Of a stretch of DNA of 64,000 nucleotides, positions 34,741 through 48,925 are shown in pieces (position 1 is the first letter of the stretch; every line of letters starts with the position of its first letter). A program made the position numbers and the translations under genes. The notes beneath the pieces are model-generated. The model was not told where the DNA came from. It saw only the letters and a list, made by a program, of their open reading frames with translations, and ran no database searches. The stretch comes from Physcomitrium patens (Eukaryota > Streptophyta > Bryopsida > Funariales > Funariaceae): positions 15,290,561-15,354,560 of the forward strand of contig NC_037274.1 in assembly GCF_000002425.4 (NCBI RefSeq), given 5' to 3'.

Positions 34741-37700
34741 ATCGACTTCTAGCTGAAGTTTTGGATTCAACTTAATCAAAGAGTCCAACAGAAATAAGTC
34801 ACCTCCGCATCTAGCCATAAGCGATACACTTATCGGTATTCCTCGCACATCCCCTATAGGAACAGTTACCTGTAGTAGATTTCAAATTTTAAAAAATATA
34901 TTGACATAAAGATTCCGAAAATTCTTTCAGCAACATCACGTGCACTGCCTATTGATGGCTTGCAATAAATAAAGAAGACAGTCGTTTTTAAAAGTGGCCG
35001 AACTTACTTGACAACATCCTGACATGGAGGCAATGCTTAGAATACTCAAAGCTCTTGACTCAAAAAACTCCAGTTCTTTACCCCTGGCTGCTTTGCTCGG
35101 CGGCAAACTTGGAGTTGATGGTATCACAAGCAAGGTATCCGTCTAAATGCACAAGCGGCTTCAACACTCGATCAGTTCGTTCTAACCTATGTTAAATTTG
35201 CGACTGAAGTACTTAAACTACTTCATATTAAAATGCCACAGCTGTAACCGATTCACCAAGTTCTCAACAATTTCTGTAATGGTTAATGACTGCTGTGTTA
35301 AAGCCAGGAGTCACGAGGGCAGAGATTAGATTACCAAGAGAAGTTCGTTCATGGCAGCCCTAGTCTCATCCTTGACTTTAAGAGCCAACCTATGCAAACC
35401 ATCCAAATGAGGAGCCATTGCGAATTTCACTCGCACATCAACGTCTGGGGCTAGCTCTGGATTTACATCTTCGAACCACTTCCGGTGCTTCTCTTTGAAC
35501 TCTTCCCTGAAACACATCAGCATCACTCTCACGTTTTGATGGGCTCCATCAAAAGATTGTTCAATCACGTATTCTGAGCAATATTTAATGGATAATTCAC
35601 GGAAACTATTTTCCTTGAGATAATTTACTGCAACACGGATGTTACCGCAATATCAAGATCATAGCATCTCGAAGACCATCATAAGTCGAGTATCGAGAGG
35701 TATCTTGTTGGAGAAGCCGCTCTTCCTCCATCAAAAAGTTCCGCAGAGTGGGGACGTTGGAGGCTATGTGGGTTCCAAGGTTCACATGGTGTATGAGACT
35801 GCCTGACAAAGGGATCAACTTGACATCAACATTGACAAAAAAATAATTCACCTACTCCTGGATATAACCTCTTGAAATCGTCACCTCCCTCTGATGGAAA
35901 AATAAGTGTATAGATAAATAGAAAAAATCAAAGCGTTCTGGCAACCCACAACGACAGAATGCAGAATGATTGGGGTAATGCATGTAATACGAAGGAGCAT
36001 GAATTGCAGGTTATCAACCTACGTCCAATTGTGTCGGAGACGGCCCTGGCCAGAAGGTCCGCAGTGCGAACGGACGAGATTGTAGATAATCCGAAACAAT
36101 CATCAGCAATGAGCACTTCTGCAGGGGAACCCCATTCCAACTCGGGTTGCTTTAAAAGCACCTTTACTACTTGATGCAACACATACGGATCCCTGGAAAA
36201 CACCCCTACATTCCCCAAACTTGTCACAAATCCACTTCTCTGTCACTGTGCCGTTGCCTACTTGAAATTAATGATGGTTGAGTTTCAAGAATTTCCAAAT
36301 CACCTGTTGGTTCCACTTTTGTGTGGCATGCGTAAGAAAAGTATTTCGACAGAAAGACATCGCTGAAACTAAGTAATCTATTATGTACATACAGATGGAA
36401 TGGTATTCAAGGTTAAGGTGCTTACCTACAACATCCAAGCTAGGCGCAACCGCAGTTACTCCTGCGGTAGATATGACTCCATGGGACGCCCGGTAACCAA
36501 AAATGCCACAAAATGCGGCAGGAATTCGAACTCCTCCTATTGAATCAATCGCTGTCACTCACGCAACAAGAAGGTTGACATGGTCAACTCGGCATTGAGA
36601 TCAGTTCTGTATAACAGAGGGCATGTCAAAACTTCGGGATAAAAGTGCAATTAATGACTGTTCGATACGCAGAAACTTGCTTCTGTTTCTTCTTCTTCTT
36701 CTTTTGACCAACATAGAGTAAGTAGAATTATCAGACAAGCATGCTTGTTTCATTGTCAGAGAATATACAATCACAATGTGTAACCATTTAGGAGCAACAA
36801 TCATTAAGGTAGGAGGTTCAATGTAGAGCAGATATACATTTCGAAATGTGTTAAGTTATTGAATTGTGAGATTAGTGTACATACCAAGAGCAAAGTCGAC
36901 GGCATTGGAGGCAACTGCAACACCGGAGCCACTCGCCGCTCCTCCTGAGAAATGTTTTGGAGCTACAGGATTTTCGGCCGGCCCGTCACGCCAATTTCTA
37001 CCAAACATACTGCCAACCCCATCGACGAAAAACTTTCAAACGCTATCTTGTCATGCTAACTCGGAACGACATAGGACATGCGTCAAGGCAAGTAAGGGAC
37101 ATCGAATGTTCGTTATGAGACGAAAATATGCCCATATCAAAGTCAGATAGCGTGCATGAGCAGAAGAAAGGGAGATTGATCACGCAGATGAGCAAGTTGA
37201 AGGGTTCGTATTAAACAGAAGCGTAACACAAGACTCCAATATAAGTACAAGTCTGAGCAGTGCGTAGTCTATCGTCAAGTTTGAAACCTCTCGACTCTGA
37301 CAAAGCCAAAAAATCAAAAATGATGAATCGTCGAACAACAATCTACCTTAAACCGAAATCGTCCATGGTCTGTTTTCCAGTTGACACGGCCCCGGCTTTA
37401 ATTACAGAATCGATTGCAACCGCAGTTTGCGTAGCCGGCGCGTGTGTTTGCTCCCAGTCATAGCTTCCGAATCCGGTAACCACTGACTCCACGTCATAAC
37501 TGTTCATCGCAAAAATATATTCAATACTACGCCATACAACAGAACGGAAGAACGCCATAACATAAATAGTAACAATGTTCACTCTTCATCACGTCCAAGG
37601 AGGCTCCAGAAGCAAAGGACTCATGAACTGAAAATGACGCAAAACTTTACCCGGTCAGAGCAGCCGTGCTGATGAAAGAACTTGAATCCATTCAATTCAT

Positions 37701-38078
37701 CAACATGTGTGTTAATTACTCAAGCAGAAAGTTAGATGAGAAAGGAGCTTACACATCCTGATAGCCAAATTTGCACCGACCGAGTTCTGCGAGTTTCGGT
37801 TTCTGGACATTTGGTGGACTCTCCAGGTGCCGTCGCCAATCGGGGAAAGCTATCGTTCCCCTTTTCACCATCACGCAGACGCCAGCAATGCCAACCACTG
37901 ACAACCCTAACAAGATCAGTTTACTCCGGGGATTGTCGAACGAAATTGACTGCCATCCGAACACGAAGTAGCGCGAGAACAGCGATGGATCCGAGCCTTC
38001 AACAACAGCAGATCGTGCGGCGACGTTGGTTTTTACAACCACAATTGGAGCCACCCGCGCTTCAACTCTTTCGGGCAT
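34741..38078 (-). CDS. Toc64/OEP64-like protein: membrane anchor plus non-catalytic amidase domain
   Basis: Toc64-type proteins sit in the outer envelope of chloroplasts or mitochondria and receive chaperone-bound preproteins. Exons: 38078-37753, 37499-37347, about 37030-36885, 36551-36426, 36205-36023, 35802-35646, 35573-35335, 35142-35008, 34869-34741. The first exon has a membrane span (SKLILLGLSVVGIAGVCVMV). Amidase-fold blocks follow: VVTGFGSYDWEQTHA, GGAASGSGVAVASNAVDFAL, SIGGVRIPAAFCG, LIADDCFGL, SIASMSGCCQ, then VTVPIGDVRG. Amidases carry Ser in GGSxR; here it is GGVR, as in Toc64, so it should not hydrolyse amides. The 5' border of the third exon cannot be joined in frame. The last exon ends at a donor site, so a terminal exon (perhaps 34409-34215) is missing. 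No TPR repeats are visible downstream. Confidence 0.78.
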
Positions 38079-38211
38079 CGTGTGTCGAATTCTGGTGCAC
38101 CGCCGTTGATAGTTTTCTCGAACTCCACCATGCCACCAGGGGCTATGAGCCGGTATGTGATTCTACCATTGACAAAAGCATCGTAACAAAAACACGACGA
38201 GATTCGACTCC

Positions 38212-38469
38212 ATGGATTTACAACCTACACAAAATACTGCAAACAGCGGCTCCTCCTCCGCAAACAGCTTCGATAGTGCCGCCGATCTACGTCAACTCGA
38301 AGCCAATTTCGAGATGGAAAAACACTTCAAACTTCTCTCAAAAGCTCAGCAACATGAAATTGTCACAGCGTTGGATCATCAAAACACAAAATTCACGTTC
38401 CAAAACGCAGCAAATCTGGGTCGCCGGCGTCGTGAATTAAGGAGCGAGGCAGTGAATATCGACAGTTAA
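38212..38469 (+). CDS. Hypothetical small protein, head-to-head with the Toc64-like gene
   Basis: Eighty-five codons from ATG at 38212, in the context CTCCATGG, to a TAA. The sequence looks protein-like: an Asn/Ser-rich start, then a helical stretch (DLRQLEANFEMEKHFKLL) and a basic segment (GRRRRELRSEA). It does not overlap another coding frame; its start is about 130 bp from the divergent start at 38078. The family is not recognised. It could share a promoter region with its neighbour, or be a chance frame in a GC-rich leader. Confidence 0.35.
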   Translation: MDLQPTQNTANSGSSSANSFDSAADLRQLEANFEMEKHFKLLSKAQQHEIVTALDHQNTKFTFQNAANLGRRRRELRSEAVNIDS

Positions 38470-41400
38470 GGACAACAAAAGAAAAAGAAAAAAGTTGAAA
38501 AAAAGAGAAAGGGGGAGAGAAATAGAAAAGTTTCGACGTAAACGTTGTGAAGTGTCGTCATCTCGGAAGTTCAAACACTTACGTAGATTCGAACTTGGAA
38601 TTCCTGGAATCTTTCCATACGCAAGTTTCGAAATCTTTGGATCTTTTAACACTTTGGATTTACTTTAAAGCACTGCCGTCAAACATCTCGCATGTCCAAA
38701 AAAGAATATTTGATAATCCTAAACATGTGGTGGAAGCCTTTGTGGGTTATTTTAATTTTACATAGAGTTTGTTGACGTGAATGTGCCTTTTATTGAATTT
38801 TAAGTATAATTTTTAAAGTTGTAATTGTTAAAAATGTAATGGTTGGAGATTATATGCTTTTTTTTATTATTGAAATAGTTTAGTTTACATTTAGGTTGAA
38901 ATAAAAGTTATGGATTGTTAATGGTAAGTGTGGTGATATGAGACAAGAAGATTGTGTAAATTTTATCAAAAGATTAAATGTTTGGAAGTGCATTGCATTG
39001 TCATAGCTTCACAAAATAGAGGAGGTACATACTGTATTGAGATTTATACAATAGATAAATAGTAATGCAATATTTGTTTTGTGTAAATTAGAGCGCAAAA
39101 TCATAGAATCTTCAAAAGGCTCTTAAGTTATAATTAAAATTTTCAAGAGATTTAAAAATGTAATAAAATTTCTTTATTATACTAAGATAAGTAGACCGAA
39201 TTCAGCAATTAATATTGTAAGCAAAAAAAACCTTCATTTTTTTTAATTTAATTGAAATGAGTGCCAAATGAATGTTAAAAATAATAGTTTAATATATAAT
39301 AGAATTTTATTACTATGATTTTATTTTTTTTCAAAAGAAATGTGAGATATCTTAGCCTATTTATAACTCCTAAGACTTAAAATAGAATTGGATAGAATTA
39401 ATAAAAAAAATAGCACTTTTATGAGTATGCAAAAAAAATAGATAAATAAATAATATTAAAGATAAAAATAATAATTTATATCTTAGAAGAGAGCAATATA
39501 TTTTGCAATGGGTTGTAGATTCTAACAATGGTTGACATAAGGGTGGAGATCTCCATAACTTAATCTTTTAGTATCATAATTGTTACACCATAACTTGCAT
39601 TGTTTGAATAAAGAGCCAGACATTTTTTTTAAATAGAACTCAATTCTCTTTCTTATGCAACTTGACATAATATCTTTGTTCCAAAAAATAGACAATATTT
39701 TACTTTGTTTTTTGATTTGAAACGTAATGTGTATAGAGTATAATCTAATTCAATAGCTCATATTGTAATTAGACAAACTTATTTCTTTAAAAAATATTAT
39801 CTATCATAATTGTACTTTATAGTATATAAAATAAGAAATCTATTTTACATCATTTATGTTATTAATTTACTCCTATGAAGTATTAGTAGTCGTATCAATC
39901 AAACTATGAGATACCTCTCTATTTAGCCTTGATCTTTTAGTAAAGAATAAGTCATTGCAATAACCAAGATTTAAGAGATAGTTTTTTTTAAATATACATA
40001 ATAAATTGTGATTATCTATGATATGCTCCTAAACATAAAAAATTCTATATTATTTGTAAATAAAAAATAAAAAAACTGTAGTACCAAAGATTATCTATAA
40101 AAAAAATAATTAAGAAATACGAATTTTGAATATAAATACAAATTTATAATTAAAAGTTTTAAAATAAAATAAGGGCGGAATAAACACCATAATTATATAT
40201 GAAACAAATTTTTAAAATAATATGTATTTGTACTTATATTCATACTTATATTTTTTAAAATATCTAAAATTTAAAACATTTTTTATTATGTATATAAAAC
40301 ACAGAAAAATTAACAAGCCACACATGAAATTCAACTAAGCAATTTTAAATTGGAAATTTATATGTATTGATCAAAACAAATTCAAATTTAAAAATTACTA
40401 AAATATACTTAATACATTTTTTATAAATATAAATATAAACATAAATATAAAAAAGAAGTCATATCATTTAATAAAGAATTAAAAACTTATGTATATATAT
40501 ATATATATATATATATGTTTCACTTAAATGACTTTACAATCAATAAGAATCGTATAAAACTTATAAATAAATTAATTAATTTTTTGATATAAAAACATTT
40601 GATATCCAACAAACACAAAAACATAAATAAATAAATAATAAATAACATAACATAACATAAATCAGTAAAAATTAACATCTAAAATAATAATAATAATAAT
40701 AATAATAATAACTTCTATGAAATTGAAACACTTACCAAAAATTACAATTCAAATCAACTTCAGCATTAATTATTCATTATTAAAACTTGTACTAAATAAT
40801 ATAAAAAATCAAATCATTGGTTTTATATATCTATATATATATATATATGTATTTTTTTGTTTAAGAAATTTGAGATAATTTTAACAATTACGATTTTAAC
40901 AATTACTACACTCACAAAAATTTTTAAAGAGATTCTAGTATTTGGTAGAAGTGATGAACTTGTACTTTTCTCAAAAAGATGTATGGGACAAAAGTCTTGT
41001 AATGTGAGAATAGTAATTGTTTTGCAAACTATAAAATCAAAAGAAAGAACTGCTATTGTAAAAAATAAAATAAATAAAATAAAATCTAATCAAATCACTA
41101 TCACAACTAGTAAACCAAACAAATATATAAATAACAAACATAATTACAAAGAGTAATGCGGAAATTAAAAAATCAACATAATTGGCAAACATAGCAATTC
41201 CGCAATGTGACCTTTGTGATGCTAACCCCACAAACAAACACAAAGATCAATAAACCAAAAAGTGAGAAGCATTGAGAACATAGTCCAATGACCCTCCCTT
41301 TACATATAATCACAAACAGCAATGCAAAGAACAGTGTGGCTGTTGTGAATCTAGCAAAGTGGTGAATAAGATGAGCACATACAAAAACAAAAACATATTT

Positions 41401-41900
41401 TTTTAGTTCTTTTTAATCTGAGAAGCAAAGGAAAGGAAAATAATAATAATACTAATTTTAATTTTAGTATTTTTCTTTTTTCGTTTTGTAAAAAATACTT
41501 TACGTTTTGTTTAAAATGTTAAATAAATAAACAGATAATTTTTTAAATTGTACTTTTTTAATTGGACGTTGACAAAGAGTGTAAATGGCATGTGATACAT
41601 GGGAGATTGTGGTGACCTAGCAGAAGTTGTGGTAGCATTAGAAATACATAAACCAAAACTGCTGCTGCACTACAAACTGAGCAATAAGACTACAGAACCA
41701 CAAACAAAACACTGCAATTTGGGCACCAAGAGAGTTCTGAACAAGAACACCCAATGGCTGTAAGTATGTTGATTGCATATTCTCTGTGTATCCCCTTATA
41801 CATTCCCTGGTGCGAGCTCATGAAGCTTCTTGTCAAACAATAGGTGCAATAGAGGGCATATGAGGTTATGTGTTTCTTCATGGCTCCTGTTCTTGCTTTC
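38470..41900. other. AT-rich spacer
   Basis: No gene seen. It holds a (TA)n tract at 40492-40516, an (AAT)n run at 40684-40711 and many A/T runs. Composition becomes less AT-rich from about 41.2 kb, which may be the 3' region of the PP2A gene. Confidence 0.6.
40684..40711. repeat. (AAT)n microsatellite
   Basis: About nine AAT units in intergenic DNA. Confidence 0.9.
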
Positions 41901-42116
41901 CTCTATGTTTTAGACAGTATGTTGTATGGAGAATGTATTCATACCATTCGCATAGAACAAATAACCCAGTTTGGGTTGAGACACAATCCAAAAACATGCA
42001 AGTATTCACTCTCAAACTACACACGAATGGTCAGCGCAAACTGGAGCACCAATCGCAAAGAAGTTGAGAAAAACATAAGTGAATAGGAGATAATTTTACT
42101 GAGAAAACAAGTGATC

Positions 42117-45100
42117 TTAGGCGTAGTACATATACAAGCTGTTGGATGCAGCACACGCGATTAAATTGGCTGTTGGATGCCATGCTAAGTGCAGAAGCTT
42201 TGACGAAAAATCATGCACTCCGCCATTCATGTCTGCAGTTGGACTTTCACTAACTGTGAAAACACGAGAAAATTGGGGTTAAGAGGAGCACGTGATACCC
42301 ACTTGATGACAACAGCATTTGGATACTTAACGAAAATTGACACTCCAAATTCATAATCCGACTTCAAAACCGTACTGCAGAATAGAATCTAGATTAGCAT
42401 AGGCATAGCATTCACAAAATCAGCATATTGTCGGCAGCTATCATATTACATCATGACGTACACAGTGTTGCTGCATACAATGCATCAAAAGAATGGCGCA
42501 CGAAGTATAACGAACACAGAAAGACGGTCCACAAATTGCACTCACGAAAACCATCCTCAACAAGACATGAGATCTAACCACAATGAAACATATTCAACTA
42601 TAAATACAGGACAACATAAATCAGATACTAACCTCGACGATTCTCGCGCCGTCCTCGCGCAAGATTCGCAAGTCGACTTCCAGGTTTTAAGAAAGGTGTC
42701 ATAACTCGCCTTCAGAAGTTTAACGTAAAAATTTAGAACATTGCTTGAAAAAATATGGAGAGGAAACAATATGAATCAGCTTGAAACTTACCTTCACCAT
42801 AAAAAACCTCAGAAGACAGACAAATGCAATGGAATGAATAGTACCTATTTGGAGTTTTGCTAGATTCCAAGGTAGACGCCTCCTCACTTCCAGAGGAGGT
42901 CCCAAACACTCGGAACAAATTGCTGTGACAAAGGAATAGTTCAGTTGTAATCTCTTTACAAGACATCACAAAAATGTCCTAAAGTAAATCGTAGAAACAA
43001 AACATTGATGCATTCTAAATGTGCCATATTCCATAAGTTCCACCCATCGAACTATTTGGCTGAAAAACAAAATACCTGTAAGAACCAGTTGCAACACGCG
43101 TGCCATCGCCACTAAGACAACACTCAAACTTGTCGAAAATAGAGTCGTTCTCGTAGAGATCACAAAGCTGTAAAAGGTATAAAATAAAATTGGTAAGCAA
43201 ATGTTCACCAACTGCAGATCTTCAATGTCGATACCATTTGAATTGGCTAAGACAATGTGACCTTTCTACAAAAATGAGCAAAAACATTGCAGCATACTCA
43301 GATGACAGAATACCTTAGAAAAATAATACCCAGTAAAAGTAACCTATCAATTAAAAGGTTGTTTCAGATGAGAGCAGAGGTTACCTTTGGTCGTAAATAC
43401 TCGTGGACTTTGAATGTAGCCACGGGGGCAGATTCCATGTTGATATCCCATAGCTGAAATGTGCATCACAGTGGTAAGTCGTCAACACATTACTTGTCCG
43501 TTATTAAGTAATGTTACACATCCAATCATATCGATGACACGACTTTCAGCCACCTCAACCACTAAACTACAAATCCATCATCAGTGATCCCTTAAGGGAC
43601 TAAGATCCGAGGCACTGATGTTTGACACAAGCTTAGCACTAAATTCAGCGACTATTGCCGACAAAATATAACCAAAATACTCACATGCCAGCTGGAATGA
43701 AGCTGGATAAAGCCTCTACTCAAAAGCGTGTGCACCATGTGCTGAAGGTTAGATCAACCCTTCTAACCATATCATTTGATCATTCTCAAGCAGAAAAGGT
43801 CGACATTGTGGGGAACATTAATTTGTGTTCGCAAACTAGCAGATATGAGAGCCATAGCAACTTTCTGGCTAGCAGAACACAACTAAAAGTTAGATAAAAG
43901 TTAAGTTCCTCTTGTAAAGAATTATGTAAATTACCCAATGTTTTCCTTTTACAAAATTTCTTCTTTTAACAGGCTTCAGTTCCAGCAATGACAATCACTT
44001 TTTACAATTACACTTATCGAGTTTCGAACTAACCTTGAGAGTCATGTAGTCCCTACTTAGAATGTACCGACCACCTCTTGCAAACTTGATGTCAGAAATT
44101 GAAGCAATAATTTCTGTGAAAAACGACCTCGCTCCAGCAGGCTCATTCTCCTCAAACCTGCACACAAGTTCCGAATATGGTTGTCCTTTTACTACAAGAA
44201 AATTTATCAAGATCACTCTAGGTAGTGGAAACTTCCAAGCCATTCTAGAAATATCTTGTATCAGTACACACCCAAAAATTAAAAAAAACAGAGTTGGGAT
44301 TCACAATGAAGGGTCCAAGTAGAAAACTACTAACTTAAATGAGACTCACGCCCAAATTAACAAAAAGAAAAAAACAAAAAAGAACAAAAACAAAAACGAC
44401 AAAAGCGGAGAAACCATTTCCATGGATGTAAGACAAAAAGGAACATACAGCTTTGAGTGTCGATCACATAAGGCTGATTGACGCATATCGATGAGGCGAA
44501 TGGACCCTTTGCTGCTACTGTATGCTAACATGTTGCAATGAGAAGGATGAAACTCTGCAGATGTTATCACCTCTGTTCAACCAAAACAAATACAATAGTC
44601 TCATATCATAAGTCGGCTGACTTTCATATAACACTTGACTTTGGGAGGTTCCCAAGTCATCAATCCTCACTGCATTGACAAAAACGAAAAATCATGTTTG
44701 AATTTACCGTCTACATGAGGCGGCCAGTGGATCGAGGCTGAGAGTAGAAAGTGGAGACTAATGAACTCAGTGTCATAGAGTAGTACCCGTAAGGTCTTCC
44801 ATGTTGGTTGGTTTAATATCAACGATGTTGAAACTTTGGTCACTAACTTCAAAGTTCCACAGATTTATCCTTAAATCGTCAGCAGAGATGAATGTTTCAC
44901 AATCACTGCACATGCAAACCAACCCTTCCCTATCAGAATTCGACTGTTTATTCAAATCAACACACATATCCCTACAAGCCTAAGGACAAATTGCTTCAAT
45001 ATTTAAAATTACATGATAATGTAATTGCAAGAAGACCAGATCCTAAACATACGATTGGGAAGAGCCGCAATCCCCTCACAAGCAAGCAGCATAACTAAAA

Positions 45101-46547
45101 GGCATGAGCTGCTACACACCTCATCATTTTTCATTGCTTTCATCAGATAATCTAAAGATCAATACTCCCACGTAAATATAAGAACACTACCCTCTCCAGA
45201 CAACCCAACCTAGAATCAATAACAATAGAGTTTCATCATAATTTCCAACCAAGGGTACTTTCATGTTAGATAAATTTCGAAACAAAGCATCATCAAATAA
45301 AGGTTCATGCTCAATGCACCTGTTGTTGGATATGGAATTGATGTGATATGCATGAGCATTTGCGTAGACTCTTCTACATCTGGCAATTAGTGCCGTTTCA
45401 TTGCTCCATAGCTGCAGCTCACACGTAAGACACTATTCTATTAGAGCAGGGTGCTTTAAAACTGTTGGAGATGTAGACTTGAGACTTAATACCAAGAAAT
45501 GCACCGAGACACCGACAGAATCAGTATCAGACGAAACATGACAGACAGAACACTACACTTGAAAAGCTTGAAAGAATGAGGTCAGTACGACTACCGCGGG
45601 AAGATGAAGTGACGGGAACCCTCCAGGTGGAAATGCGAAATCGGGACAAATGTCAGGTATGGGTCGATTCACACCATCTCCATTCATCGACAAGCGTGGG
45701 GCAAAACCCTTAGGGTTGAGAACCATGCTAGATACCATAGCATTTCCATTCCTTTGCATAGCTCCAGGATCCAGATTCAGATTCTTCACCTGTTTCACTT
45801 TCTTTTCAGTCACCTGCAATATTGAGGTCTTTCAGTAAATAACACGCGAAAAACTTCCACATAAGTTAGCGAGGGATATACCTACAAAGCTTAATCCAAA
45901 CTAATGTTCCATACAACTCATTTACCACTAAAACCGAAAAAAGATTGATGAACAAAAAATATACTCCATTATTCAAGGATTCCCTTCAAGCCAGCCAGCA
46001 TGTTTAAACAATAATACACAAAATGACTCATCTCTGCAGCACATTAATATCCAAAATTAGACCATAGCAATCAAAGATTGAATGAGTCACTCTGAGATGT
46101 ATTGAATTGAGAATATATCTTACAGATATTTCTGGAGAGATCCAATGTAAAAATTATAGACATTGAAATACATCTCACGAGTAAAAATTACAGGCTCAGA
46201 GCCAGCAGATCGCAATGCTTTTTCTAATTTAATAAAGTGAAGCTACAATAGGTACAATGTACATTGCTTAAGCTGAGAGTACCTTCCATGATTTAATAGT
46301 TTTGTCATTTGTAGAAAGTAGAAACTGGGCAGCATTGGTGGTCTGGCACCATCTTATTTTGTTGATCTTCTCCTCTATTTCCAAACTCTTCAGGTAATCG
46401 AACTGCATAACAAAATACATTCAGAAAAGCACGTGTTCGTAAAATAGGATTGACCAACAAGTGTAATGCAACTGGATTACCGTCAAACAGTATCCCTACA
46501 CAATACCCATATTTCTCAATAAGCAAGCTACTTCAGTGATACAGCTG

Positions 46548-46595
<48 letters not shown>

Positions 46596-48925
46596 CCTTG
46601 GGTTATAATCCTTGATGACTAAAAAACTGTATGGCACTAACTACATAAGCTATAAATTGGCGACACTAATGCTCAGTTCACCCATAAAAATATTTGCAAT
46701 ACCTCTGGCTCATGACTTTGAAACTCAGTGGAGTAACGATACTCTAGATGTCTCGGGCCCAAGGAATCTGCCCTTTCCAATTCTCTTCGTGTTCTTTGCT
46801 GCAAATAGGATCATCAAAAGACATGCTTAGAACTTCCGTGTGATTGATTTCTTAGAACAACACCATCAATGAGACTTAGAGAAAATATACATATGCATGG
46901 GACATGTATCTAGGAATAAAACAGACGGTACCATCATCTAGGGCCACCACTGACAATAGGAATACAGCGCCCGCGTAATAAATTAGCAGAGTTTTTAACT
47001 GCCTCATCATGACCTCGATCACTTTTCAAGGCTACCGCAGAATTCAGACTTACACACAAGCCTCTCATCCTTAAAGTAGAAACTATAACACTAAAAATAC
47101 GTCCACAGTGTTTTATACAGTTAAGAACGGGGATAAGCCGGGGTCAGGTGACAACTAATAAAATCACAAACAGTACCACGTTCTCTAAGGAGTAGCGGAC
47201 AAGAAAAATCAATTCGTATGCTCGAGATGAAGCAATAATCAGCAAGTAACGTTTGACTGCATGAGACTGAGATAGGCAAGAGGCCAGCACAAGAAGATTG
47301 CAGCAGACACATCTACGCTCAGCAATATATCACTCTACACCCACAAAAAGGCTTCGGCACGGATGAAATCCAAACGGGCCTTACATCTCTGCCATCCGTC
47401 CTCTCAAACAGCACAACTCGTCCTCCTCGGTCTCCAGTCGCCAAATGCTCTCCAGTTTTATCAAACTCAATAGCAGAGATGATGTCAACTGCATTCATAC
47501 AACAAAACAATTTATATTTGAGAAACAAGCATATATGAATCCCCAACAGCAAATACTATCGCCCTCGCCAAGATAAACAAACATGGGCTGGGCCGTTCTC
47601 AACCTCCACTTCCTTACAGTTATCCAAAAGATCACCACATTGACAGGAGACAATACTGATCCGCCTGAGATACGCACGTGATTTCTCGACATGTGAGCAA
47701 TGCCAAGATTTCACCAAACGGAAACAAATCTCGTACTATCTACCAGTACTCCAACGAAATGGCGCTGAAATAGCAAGCTCAGAAATTAATCTACTACAAT
47801 GTGCAACATAACTGCAAATTCAAGACAACGGAACCTCGTGCCTGAAAACCCTTGACAGCAAAAATAATTCTTTAAAAAACCTTCTCAAGAAATCGGTTTT
47901 AACACTTGACACAACGCAGCTGGAAAACAACAATGAATTCTCACACTTCTCAAACTCAAGCGAACTCTAAGTACTTCTTGTACATAATTCGACTGCAACG
48001 AAGAATTCAGTACGTGACCGCTGGAAATAAATGCGAGCCATTAGATTCATCCACGTTCAACTTCACAGTAGTAGTTAGACAGACCCGATCAGAAAATGCT
48101 TCGTAAAACGACAAGATTTGTAGATGCACGCGAACCCCACTGTAGCCCAGAAATATAGCTACCTCCCAGAAGACCTATAACGAGAGGTGCACAAACGCGA
48201 CGGACTGAAGTGCCGCATTGGGAAGCGTCCATAACCCTAGAGTTTCAACAGCGCCATTATATCTTTAGACGCAACGCATTACCAGACCTGTCCTGACAAA
48301 CCGTAGGTATTAAACTCGCTGGGGACTACTTACAATGTCCACTAAATGGCACAGTACAAACAGGCAAATAAAAAGAATTAAAAAGGAGTTATCGTCGGGT
48401 TGAGAAGCACTAACACTCTAGCACAAGAGCAAGAACGCCCGCTTACATCAAGGCAGCGAGTGATTGCCAGAAGTTGATACTATGATCTGCAATTCAAGAA
48501 CACACATTTCCTGACTGACCCCTAATCAATGACGAAAATAAGATCTAAGCATGTCCCGGCCTCTGCTACGTGAATATGGCAGCCCCGTAAAGGGGTCGCA
48601 GAAACCCGATAGAGAGGAATCCGCGTTTCTCAACCAATAAGCACTCGTCGGTTCTAACTTAAACATCTCCAAAACTTCACAGGAGCAAAAAAAAAAAATC
48701 TAATGCTTCATCGAGAGACGAAAAAATTCCCCGCGGCACCCTAAACCATTGACCAGAAGGACGATCAAGGCACGCACCTTCTTGCACTTCTTCCCCAATG
48801 GCACGCTCGCCAAAAACCTGAGAGAATTTCCACTCTAGCGCAGGCAATGGCGCAGCAGTAGAAGTAGCAGCAGAGGCAACCGGGGGCCCGGCAGCGGCGG
48901 GCGCCCCGCTCGCACAACCGATCAT
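42117..48925 (-). CDS. Protein phosphatase 2A regulatory subunit B (B55 type)
   Basis: B55 is a seven-blade WD40 propeller that targets the PP2A core enzyme to its substrates. Fourteen exons: 48925-48778, 47488-47385, 46798-46703, 46402-46283, 45813-45595, 45411-45320, 44905-44787, 44572-44449, 44157-44034, 43453-43385, 43167-43076, 42922-42845, 42709-42633, 42232-42117. Phases close on 525 residues; plant B55 proteins are slightly above 500. Landmarks: [127 protein letters not shown] and the terminal LYMYYA. The start is the first ATG upstream of the FSQVFGER block; residues before it are Ala/Pro/Thr-rich. A (TA)23 tract lies in the 46703-46402 intron. The gene appears intact. Confidence 0.96.
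46549..46594. repeat. (TA)23 microsatellite inside a PP2A B55 intron
   Basis: The longest TA alternation noted in this window, about 145 bp from the downstream exon. Confidence 0.95.

Noticed and set aside
37621-37690. LTG followed by a stop and SFA in the first Toc64-like intron, first read as a broken exon
   Set aside because: The exon ending at 37753 joins the exon starting at 37499 perfectly in frame through the DV-YDVE block, so the stretch is intronic and the resemblance is chance.
37736-38440. 234-codon plus-strand frame
   Set aside because: It runs antisense across the first Toc64-like exon; its sequence is Arg/Ser/Gln noise. Only the separate frame from 38212 was kept as a possibility.
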